From Paracoccaceae bacterium (GTDB lineage Bacteria; Pseudomonadota; Alphaproteobacteria; Rhodobacterales; Rhodobacteraceae), in contig SKMI01000200.1 in NCBI GenBank assembly GCA_007121115.1, positions 1 to 7,278 of the forward strand: 7,278 nt of DNA, in the 5' to 3' direction. Positions 1 through 5,230 of the stretch are shown here, in pieces. How positions within the stretch are numbered: position 1 is the first letter of the stretch; the number at the start of each line of letters is the position of its first letter. The notes under the pieces are model-generated. The model worked only from the letters and a program-made list of their open reading frames with translations, searched no databases and had not been told where the DNA came from. The position numbers and the translations under genes were made by a program.

Positions 1-159
1 CGCCAGCGCCGCCGTGGCCGCCACCGCGCCCTCGACCGGGCCGACGCCGGTGATCAGCGGGGTGAAGCGGGCGCCCAGATGGGGTCCGTATTCGGGTTCG
101 GCGGCCATCAGGAATAACACCCGGTGCCCGGCGATGGGGGTGAGGGGAAGGTCGATCAT
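1..159 (-). CDS. mtnN: 5'-methylthioadenosine/S-adenosylhomocysteine nucleosidase-like protein, N-terminal part
   Basis: Only the first 53 codons are present; the gene continues beyond the left edge. The visible peptide has a hydrophobic strand followed by an acidic MAAEPEYGPHL stretch (residues 18-28) and then ITGVGPVEGAVAATAAL (36-52). This matches the start of MTA/SAH nucleosidases, where a GAMEEE-type strand is followed by a TGxGxVxAA loop. The family hydrolyses methylthioadenosine and S-adenosylhomocysteine to adenine and a thio-sugar, clearing by-products of SAM-dependent reactions in the cytoplasm. I chose ATG 159-157 because a weak GGGACC ribosome-site-like sequence lies just upstream. 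An in-frame ATG at 192-190 would add 11 residues (MNAQPTHGTRD) but has no ribosome site. Another member of the nucleoside phosphorylase superfamily cannot be excluded from so short a piece. Confidence 0.66.
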   Translation of the reverse strand, partial: MIDLPLTPIAGHRVLFLMAAEPEYGPHLGARFTPLITGVGPVEGAVAATAALA

Positions 160-192
160 GTCACGGGTCCCATGTGTTGGCTGTGCGTTCAT

Positions 193-227
193 CGCGCAGG
201 ATTGCGCGCCCGCGTTGCGGGGCGCAA
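193..227 (-). promoter_or_regulatory. Possible promoter and paired inverted repeats upstream of the nucleosidase gene
   Basis: On the minus strand TTGCGC (227-222) is followed after 18 bp by AATCCT (203-198), a weak -35/-10 pair that would give a leader of roughly 30 bases to the ATG at 159. Two dyads lie in the same stretch: CGCGCA-GGAT-TGCGCG (193-208, perfect 6-bp arms) and GCGCCC/GGGCGC-type arms at 206-225 with one bulge. They may be an operator or chance symmetry in very GC-rich DNA. If this promoter is real, the upstream ATG at 192 would sit almost on the transcript start, which favours the ATG at 159. Confidence 0.25.
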
Positions 228-600
228 GGGGAACGGATCGCTGCACGCGCGAGGCGGGGGCGGCGGCGGGCACAGACCGCACCGTCGCAGGGGGGGCTGT
301 CTGCCCCCGTCCAGCCCCGCAAGGGGGCTGGACTCCCCCCGAGGATACTTTTGCACAGTTGATAGGGCCATGTCTGCGGTTCCGGGGGCCGCACGGTTTC
401 GCGTTGCGGCATGGCCGCAGGGCGCTGCATCGCATTCGGGCGCAGCCGCGCGCGCGACAGCGCGCGCCCGGCCCAACCCCAAGACGCGCGGCTTGCCGCG
501 CTGCGCGGGGGCGGGAGCGCTCCTTTCCGGTTTGCGCAGGTGACGGGTCCGGTGCGCGCCTTTCCCCTGCTGCGGGGCTTGGCGAAGGCGCCGACCAGAC
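228..600. other. Gene-poor intergenic stretch
   Basis: No reading frame here looks like protein on either strand. The open frames present are rich in Arg, Ala, Gly and Pro, carry no recognisable motif, and are as expected from unconstrained high-GC sequence. Apart from the stem-loop element at 290-352, the region holds only GC-rich alternating runs such as the CGCGCGCGACAGCGCGCG block near 448-467. No tRNA or rRNA is visible. A small RNA cannot be excluded by eye. Confidence 0.6.
290..352. repeat. Intergenic double stem-loop element, probably a copy of a dispersed Rhodobacteraceae-type repeat
   Basis: Two hairpins stand back to back. GGGGGC-TGTCT-GCCCCC (292-308) has 6-bp arms. GTCCAGCCCC-GCAAG-GGGGCTGGAC (309-333) has a perfect 10-bp stem and a 5-base loop. 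A C-run (335-340) follows that could instead pair with the opening G-run (290-296) and enclose the second hairpin, giving two alternative folds. The element ends in GAGGATACTTTT (341-352). From memory, this layout (G-run, GCCCCC, hairpin, CCCCCCGAGGATATTT-like tail) recurs between genes in Rhodobacteraceae, so I read it as a copy of a dispersed element. No plus-strand gene precedes it, so it is not an obvious terminator. Confidence 0.5.
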
Positions 601-632
601 AAAAGGCGCCGCCCGGCGGGACCGGGCGGCGC
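601..632 (-). terminator. Rho-independent terminator of the rplM-rpsI operon
   Basis: A perfect 11-bp GC-only stem (606-616 with 622-632) encloses a 5-base loop. On the minus strand it is followed by C and then TTTT (604-601). It begins 28 bases after the rpsI stop codon, so position, orientation, stem strength and T-run all fit an intrinsic terminator for the ribosomal protein transcript. The T-run is short, as is common in GC-rich alphaproteobacteria. Confidence 0.85.
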
Positions 633-659
633 AGGTGATTGGAAAAGTGCCGGGCTGGC

Positions 660-1157
660 TCAGCGCTTCGAGAACTGGAAGCTGCGGCGCGCCTTGGCCT
701 TGCCGTACTTCTTGCGCTCCACAACGCGGGCGTCGCGGGTCAGGAAACCTGCGGCCTTGAGTGGCGCGCGCAGGGCCGGGTCGTAGAGTTGCAGCGCCTT
801 CGAGATGCCGTGCTTCACCGCGCCGGCCTGGCCCGAAAGCCCGCCGCCCTTCACTGTGGCCATCACGTCGAACTGGTCGGTCACACCGGCGACCTGGAAC
901 GGCTGGCGCAGGATCATCTGCAGCACGGGCCGCGCGAAATACTTGGTGTAGTCGATGTAATTGCCCTTGTGGTCGCGGATCATCACCCGGCCCGAGCCCG
1001 GCTTGATCCAGACCCGTGCAACCGCGTCCTTGCGCTTGCCGGTGGCATAGGCCCGGCCCAGTTCGTCGCGCACGGGTTCACGCGCCGGGGCTTCCGAGGC
1101 GGCGGTGCCGGCCACGGCGTCCTTGAGATCGTCGAGGGATTTGAGGTCTTCGGCCAT
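660..1157 (-). CDS. rpsI: 30S ribosomal protein S9 (uS9)
   Basis: A 165-residue protein of the small ribosomal subunit; in this family the C-terminal tail reaches the decoding centre and touches P-site tRNA. The conserved core starts near residue 34 (GRAYATGKRKDAVARVW, 34-50). It continues with KPGSG (52-56), TVKGGGLSGQAGAVKHGI (101-118) and TRDARVVERKKYG (140-152), and ends in the hallmark KARRSFQFSKR tail (155-165). E. coli S9 is about 130 residues. The extra 30-odd N-terminal residues are acidic and alanine-rich, which is usual for alphaproteobacterial S9. The start is fixed by a GGAG ribosome site (1170-1167) inside the end of rplM, 9 bases before the ATG. The gap to the rplM stop is only 2 bases, so the two genes are translationally close and surely co-transcribed. 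Confidence 0.98.
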   Translation of the reverse strand: MAEDLKSLDDLKDAVAGTAASEAPAREPVRDELGRAYATGKRKDAVARVWIKPGSGRVMIRDHKGNYIDYTKYFARPVLQMILRQPFQVAGVTDQFDVMATVKGGGLSGQAGAVKHGISKALQLYDPALRAPLKAAGFLTRDARVVERKKYGKAKARRSFQFSKR

Positions 1158-1159
1158 GA

Positions 1160-1621
1160 TCAGGCGCTCCGCGTGTTCTTCGGGTTCATCGACCGCAGGT
1201 CCAGCGCTTCCGGCTGCTGCGCTTCATGGGGATGCTCGGTGCCCGCATAGACGCGCAGATGCGTCATCTGGCGGCGCGAGAGCGGCCCGCCGGGCAGCAT
1301 GCGCTTCACCGCCTGCATCACCACCCGCTCGGGGAATTTCCCCTCCAGGATCTGGCCGGTGGTGCGGCTCTTGATCCCGCCCGGGTAGCCGGTGTGCCAG
1401 TAGTTGGGCTTGTCGCGTTTCTTGCCGGTCAGCTGCACCTTGTCGGCATTGATGACGATCACGTTGTCGCCCATGTCCATATGCGGGGTGAAGGTGGCCT
1501 TGTGCTTGCCGCGCAGGCGCATGGCGACGATCGAGGCGAGGCGGCCCAGAACGATGCCTTCGGCGTCGATCAGGATCCACTTCTTGTCGATATCCGCCGG
1601 TTTCGCGGTGTAGGTTTTCAT
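1160..1621 (-). CDS. rplM: 50S ribosomal protein L13 (uL13)
   Basis: A 153-residue L13, an early-assembly protein of the large ribosomal subunit. Recognisable segments are KKWILIDAEGIVLGRLAS (13-30), HKATFTPHMDMGDNVIVINA (40-59), NYWHTGYPGGIKS (73-85), the MLPGGPLSR block (108-116) and LRVYAGTEHPHEAQQP (122-137). E. coli L13 has 142 residues; the longer C-terminus is ordinary for alphaproteobacteria. The open frame extends upstream to 1747, but the start at MKTYTAKP (ATG 1621-1619) is canonical. It has an AGGG ribosome site at 1631-1628, 6 bases from the ATG. It is the first gene of the rplM-rpsI operon, a conserved bacterial pair. Confidence 0.98.
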   Translation of the reverse strand: MKTYTAKPADIDKKWILIDAEGIVLGRLASIVAMRLRGKHKATFTPHMDMGDNVIVINADKVQLTGKKRDKPNYWHTGYPGGIKSRTTGQILEGKFPERVVMQAVKRMLPGGPLSRRQMTHLRVYAGTEHPHEAQQPEALDLRSMNPKNTRSA

Positions 1622-1685
1622 GTCAGACCCTATCGGCTGAAGTTGGGCGCGTCCGGGGCGGGCCCGACGCGGATAAGATGGCGTG

Positions 1686-1713
1686 GTTCTACTGATTGCG
1701 GGTGCGGCGTCAA
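1686..1713 (-). promoter_or_regulatory. Probable sigma-70 type promoter of rplM-rpsI
   Basis: On the minus strand TTGACG (1713-1708) is followed after 16 bp by TAGAAC (1691-1686). The -35 box matches 5 of 6 consensus bases and the -10 box 4 of 6. Transcription would start near 1679 and give a leader of about 57 bases before the L13 ATG. A short perfect palindrome, GGCGC-A-GCGCC (1725-1715), abuts the upstream edge of the -35 box and could be an activator or repressor site; its role is unknown. Confidence 0.6.
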
Positions 1714-1734
1714 GGGCGCTGCGCCTGAATTGTG

Positions 1735-1800
1735 CAAGCAAAAACAAAGCTCTGAAAAATAGGTATCATATTACCCCATTGATGCGGCCGATTTTCGTCA
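1735..1800. other. AT-rich island between the dehydrogenase gene and rplM
   Basis: This stretch is strikingly AT-rich against its surroundings, with A/T runs at 1740-1748 and 1755-1759 and a broken dyad GGTA-TCATAT-TACC (1762-1775). It lies upstream of the proposed rplM -35 box, at about -60 to -120, and after the dehydrogenase stop codon. It could be a far-upstream AT element, a nucleoid-protein site, or part of a rho-dependent termination zone. There is no clear intrinsic terminator hairpin for the dehydrogenase transcript; the only nearby dyad is a 4-bp CGTC/GACG stem at 1796-1807. No gene is seen here. Confidence 0.35.
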
Positions 1801-1815
1801 ACCGACGCCACGCGC

Positions 1816-4251
1816 TCAGCCCCGCATCCGGGCGCCCGTTGGGTCGTAAAGCGGGCGCAGGCTGGCCCGCGCCGGAATCCGGCGGCCCGCGACTTCGATC
1901 GCCCAGTCCGAGGCCAGGAGCGCCGCCTCCTCCTCGCCCGCGCAGGGGGCGTAACCCAGCCCGACCGCGCCGCCCAGATGGTGGCCATAGGCGCCCGAGG
2001 TCAGAAACCCCACCACCGTCCCGTCGCGCAGGATCGGTTCGTTGTGATAGACCATGGGTGCGGGGTCGCGCAGCAGGAATTGCAGCAGGCGCCGTTCTGG
2101 CCCGCTCTCGCGCCGCCTCAGCACCGCCTCGCGGCCGATGAAATCGCCCTTCTCGGGCTTCACGGCGAAACCCAGCCCCGCGTCGATCACATGATCCTCG
2201 CAGGTGATGTCATGGCCGAAATGGCGGAATGCCTTTTCGATCCGGGCGCAATCCATGGCGTGCAGCCCGCAGAGCTTCAGCCCGTGCGGCTCGCCTGCCG
2301 CCATCAGCGTCTCGAAGGCGTGGACGGCCATGTCGGCGCTGACATAGACCTCCCAGCCCAGCTCGCCCACGTAACTCACCCTGTGCGCGCGGGCGAGGCC
2401 GAGGCCAAGCTCGATCTCGCGCGCGGTGCCGAAGGGGAAGCGGTCGAAATCGTCCGGGCTGGCCGCCGCCAGCACGGCGCGGGCGCGGGGGCCCATGACG
2501 GCGAGCACCGCCTCTCCCGCCGTCACGTCCACGATGGCCACGCGCGCCTCACCCCGGCGGCGCTCCAGCCAGTCCTGATCGGCGGGGCGGGTGGCGGCGA
2601 GGGTGACCACCAGATAGGCGGTTTCCGACAGGCGGGTGACGGTGACATCGGCCGCGATCCCGCCCTTCGCGTTCAGGAACTGGGTATAGACGATCCGCCC
2701 CGGCGGCACCGCAACGTCATTGCCGCAAACGCGGTTCAGGAATGCCTCCGCATCCGGCCCTTCGACCCGGATCTTGCCGAAGCTGGACATTTCATACATG
2801 CCGACACCGGTGCGGATCGCCGCCACCTCGGCGGCGGTGTTTTCGAACCAGTTCTGCCGCCCCCAGCCATAGCGGTATTCCCGCTCCTGCCCCGGCGCGG
2901 CGAACCAGTTGGCGCGCTCCCAGCCCGCGATCTCGCCCATCACCGCGCCATGGGCTTCCAGCAGGTGGTGCAGGGGCGAGCGGCGCACCCCGCGCGCGGT
3001 GGCTTTCTGGCGATAAGGGAAGTGGTCCGCGTAAAGCAGCCCCAGCGCCTCGGTCGCGCGGTCCTTCAGATATCGGCGGTTGTTCTGGAAAGGCTGCATC
3101 CGGGCGATATCCACGTCGCCCAGATCGAAGGGCTGCGCGCCATCTTCCATCCATTGCGCCAACGCCATGCCCGCGCCGCCCGCCGACTGGATCCCGACCG
3201 AGTTGAACCCGGCCGCCACCCAGACATTCGCCGTCCCCGGCGCCAGACCCAGGTGATAGGCGTTGTCCGGGGTAAAGCTCTCCGGCCCGTTGAAGAAGGT
3301 GTGGATCCCAGCTTCGGCCAGCATGGGCATCCGGTGGATGGCGTTTTCCAGGATCGGTTCGAAATGGTCGAAATCGGGCGGCAGTTCGTCGAATTCGAAA
3401 TCCGCCGGGATGCCGTCCAGCGCCCAGGGCTTGGCGTTGGGCTCGAACGCGCCCAGCATCATCTTGCCCGCGTCTTCCTTGTAATAGGCGCATTCGTCGG
3501 GCACGCGCAGGACCGGAAGCTGGGTCAACCCCGCAATCGGTTCGGTGACGATGTAGAAGTGTTCGCATGCCTGCAGCGGCACCGGCACGCCCGCCATCAA
3601 CCCCACCTCGCGCCCCCACATGCCCGCGCAGTTGACCACATGGTCGCAGGCGATGAGGCCCGAGGTTTCGCCCGCCTCCCAGTCCACCCCGGTCACTCGG
3701 TCGCCGGTGCGCCGGATGCCGGTGACGCGGGTATTCTCGAACACCTGTGCGCCGCGCTGGCGGGCGCCCTTGATCATGGCCAGCGCGATGTTGGCCGGGT
3801 CGCCCTGTCCGTCGGTGGGCAGCCAGACCCCGCCGATAACGCCGTCGAGGTTCAGGTGCGGGTAGCGGTCTGTGATCTCGGTCGGTCCAACCTCCTCCGT
3901 CGGCACGCCGAAGGCGCGGGCCATGGAGGCGAGGCGCAAGAGTTCCTCGTGCCGCGCCTCGGTCAGGGCCACGCTGATCGATCCCACCTGCCTGAAGCCG
4001 GTTGCGATGCCGGTCTCGGCCTCCAGCCCGCCATAAAGCTCGGCGCTGTAGCGCGCGAGCCTGGTCATGTTCGCGGTGGCGCGCAATTGTCCGATCAGCC
4101 CCGCCGCGTGCCATGTTGTCCCCGAGGTCAGGCGCTTGCGCTCCAGCAGCACCACATCCGTCCAGCCCAGTTTCGTCAGGTGCCAGGCGACCGAGGCGCC
4201 GATGACGCCGCCACCGATAATCACCGCGCGGGCGTGGGTGGGGGGCGTCAT
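1816..4251 (-). CDS. FAD-dependent, folate-linked demethylating dehydrogenase (DAO-GcvT fusion; dimethylglycine/sarcosine dehydrogenase family)
   Basis: An 811-residue fusion. Residues about 8-370 are a DAO-type flavin domain: Rossmann signature VIIGGGVIG (10-18), Glu37 for the adenosine ribose, and TSGTTWHAAGL (42-52), whose His48 lies where dimethylglycine dehydrogenases attach FAD covalently. NGPESFTPD (321-329) and AAGFNSVGIQSAGGAG (346-361) are typical of the family. A linker domain follows, then a GcvT-like folate domain (about 430-700) with SYVGELGWEVY (626-636) and RIEKAFRHFGHDI (670-682), and a GcvT C-terminal barrel to about 805. Such enzymes oxidise N-methyl groups and pass the C1 unit to tetrahydrofolate in the cytoplasm. 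I prefer ATG 4251 to GTG 4254, because AGAGG stands 6 bases before the ATG. The gap to the upstream methyltransferase is 10 bp. Dimethylglycine is the likeliest substrate from context; sarcosine or another N-methyl amine is possible, since Rhodobacteraceae carry many paralogues. Confidence 0.85.
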   Translation of the reverse strand: MTPPTHARAVIIGGGVIGASVAWHLTKLGWTDVVLLERKRLTSGTTWHAAGLIGQLRATANMTRLARYSAELYGGLEAETGIATGFRQVGSISVALTEARHEELLRLASMARAFGVPTEEVGPTEITDRYPHLNLDGVIGGVWLPTDGQGDPANIALAMIKGARQRGAQVFENTRVTGIRRTGDRVTGVDWEAGETSGLIACDHVVNCAGMWGREVGLMAGVPVPLQACEHFYIVTEPIAGLTQLPVLRVPDECAYYKEDAGKMMLGAFEPNAKPWALDGIPADFEFDELPPDFDHFEPILENAIHRMPMLAEAGIHTFFNGPESFTPDNAYHLGLAPGTANVWVAAGFNSVGIQSAGGAGMALAQWMEDGAQPFDLGDVDIARMQPFQNNRRYLKDRATEALGLLYADHFPYRQKATARGVRRSPLHHLLEAHGAVMGEIAGWERANWFAAPGQEREYRYGWGRQNWFENTAAEVAAIRTGVGMYEMSSFGKIRVEGPDAEAFLNRVCGNDVAVPPGRIVYTQFLNAKGGIAADVTVTRLSETAYLVVTLAATRPADQDWLERRRGEARVAIVDVTAGEAVLAVMGPRARAVLAAASPDDFDRFPFGTAREIELGLGLARAHRVSYVGELGWEVYVSADMAVHAFETLMAAGEPHGLKLCGLHAMDCARIEKAFRHFGHDITCEDHVIDAGLGFAVKPEKGDFIGREAVLRRRESGPERRLLQFLLRDPAPMVYHNEPILRDGTVVGFLTSGAYGHHLGGAVGLGYAPCAGEEEAALLASDWAIEVAGRRIPARASLRPLYDPTGARMRG

Positions 4252-4261
4252 CACGGGCCTC

Positions 4262-5164
4262 TCAGACGATCACATGCCCGGCCTCGCGCAAGCGGCGGGC
4301 GATTTCGGCAATATGGGCGGGGCCGGTCTCGCAGCAGCCGCCCACCAGCGTGGCCCCGGCATCGACCCAGCCCATGGCGTGCGCGGCATAAGCCGCAGGC
4401 CCCATGTCACGCCGCGCGGTCAGGGTGTCGGCGGTGGGTTTCTCGCGCAGGAAATCCTCGGTGATCTGGGTGAAGGCGTTGGCCAGCGCGCCGAAGGGGC
4501 GATCAAGCGCGGCCAGATGCGGCATGGCGGTGTCCATCGCCTCGGGCGCGGAGCAATTGGCCAGCAGCACCGCCACCGGGTCAAGCACCGGCGCGAGGGC
4601 CGAAATCGGCTCGCCCGAGCGCAGGACGGTGCCGTCGGTGTCGCTGAGCGTGACTGCCAGCCAGAGCGGTATCCCGTGGCGCTCGGCCACCGGGGCGGCG
4701 GCGTCGATGAAGGCGCGGGCATTTGCAACCGAGGCCACGGTTTCCGCCAGCAGGATATCGCAGCGCGGCGCCAGCAACTCGGCGACCTCGGTGTACGTGG
4801 CGACGGCCTGTTCGTAGGGGGGCATCAGGTCGGGGCGGTAGCTTTGCACCAGCGGCCCGGTGCTGGCCGCGATCCGTCCGCCACCGTGGGTATCGCGCGC
4901 GGCATGGGCGGCGTCCAGCGCCATGGTCAGCAGGTCCTCGAACCGGTCCTCGAACCCCGTGCCGACCAGCCGGTCGCGGTGGACGGCATAGGTGTTGGCG
5001 GTGGCGACCGTGGCGCCTGCGGCGAAGAAATCGGCGTGGATCGCCTGCACCAGTTCGGGCCGGTCCAGCATCACCTGCGTGGCCCAGAGCGGCGTGGGCG
5101 TGTCCCCCGACCGGGCCAGCAATTCCTGCCCTATGCCGCCGTCGATCAGTGTGATTGCGCTCAT
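4262..5164 (-). CDS. Zinc-dependent homocysteine S-methyltransferase family protein (possible betaine-homocysteine methyltransferase)
   Basis: A 300-residue enzyme, full length for the single-domain homocysteine S-methyltransferase family (MmuM, BHMT and the MetH N-terminal module). The TIM-barrel marks are present: DGGIGQELL at the first strand (8-16), ATANTYA (54-60), LLAET (138-142), NCS with Cys204, and GGCC with Cys277 and Cys278. These three cysteines are the expected zinc ligands that activate homocysteine thiolate. The family moves a methyl group from betaine, S-methylmethionine or a similar donor to homocysteine, making methionine. The downstream dimethylglycine-dehydrogenase-type gene favours betaine as donor, because dimethylglycine is the by-product; the sequence alone does not settle this. 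The open frame reaches 5209, but ATG 5164-5162 (MSAITLIDGG) has a GGA ribosome site 6 bases away and matches the family start. No SAM riboswitch-like leader is apparent in the 66-bp gap upstream. Confidence 0.87.
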   Translation of the reverse strand: MSAITLIDGGIGQELLARSGDTPTPLWATQVMLDRPELVQAIHADFFAAGATVATANTYAVHRDRLVGTGFEDRFEDLLTMALDAAHAARDTHGGGRIAASTGPLVQSYRPDLMPPYEQAVATYTEVAELLAPRCDILLAETVASVANARAFIDAAAPVAERHGIPLWLAVTLSDTDGTVLRSGEPISALAPVLDPVAVLLANCSAPEAMDTAMPHLAALDRPFGALANAFTQITEDFLREKPTADTLTARRDMGPAAYAAHAMGWVDAGATLVGGCCETGPAHIAEIARRLREAGHVIV

Positions 5165-5230
5165 GTCGGTTCCAGTTCGTTTCATGCTGCGGGCGGTCGC
5201 GCTGAACATGCATTCATTTGCCGGGGGCGG

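Noticed and set aside
161..724. Open frames on both strands in the 193-600 spacer (up to about 248 codons)
   Set aside because: They pass through the terminator hairpin, the stem-loop element or the rpsI end. Composition is Arg/Ala/Pro/Gly-rich, and there is no start signal or motif.
639..1250. Plus-strand open frame of 203 codons opposite rpsI and rplM
   Set aside because: It lies antisense to two certain ribosomal protein genes and starts inside the terminator flank; no independent evidence.
1622..1747. Upstream extension of rplM to 1747
   Set aside because: It would add 42 residues absent from L13 and run through the proposed promoter; the canonical MKTYTAKP start has its own ribosome site.
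1816..4251. DMSP demethylase DmdA as identity of the GcvT-containing protein
   Set aside because: DmdA is a stand-alone GcvT-type protein of about 370 residues; this one has a full FAD/DAO domain in front and twice the length.
1978..4464. Plus-strand open frame of 828 codons opposite the dehydrogenase and methyltransferase genes
   Set aside because: It is an antisense shadow: high-GC codon use on the minus strand removes stop codons opposite. The product is rich in His, Arg, Gly and Ala with no fold signature, whereas the opposite strand encodes a clearly recognisable enzyme.
5165..5230. SAM or SAH riboswitch before the methyltransferase gene
   Set aside because: The 66-bp spacer shows no paired stems or pseudoknot pattern of SAM-II or SAH motifs and is short for an intergenic leader behind another gene.
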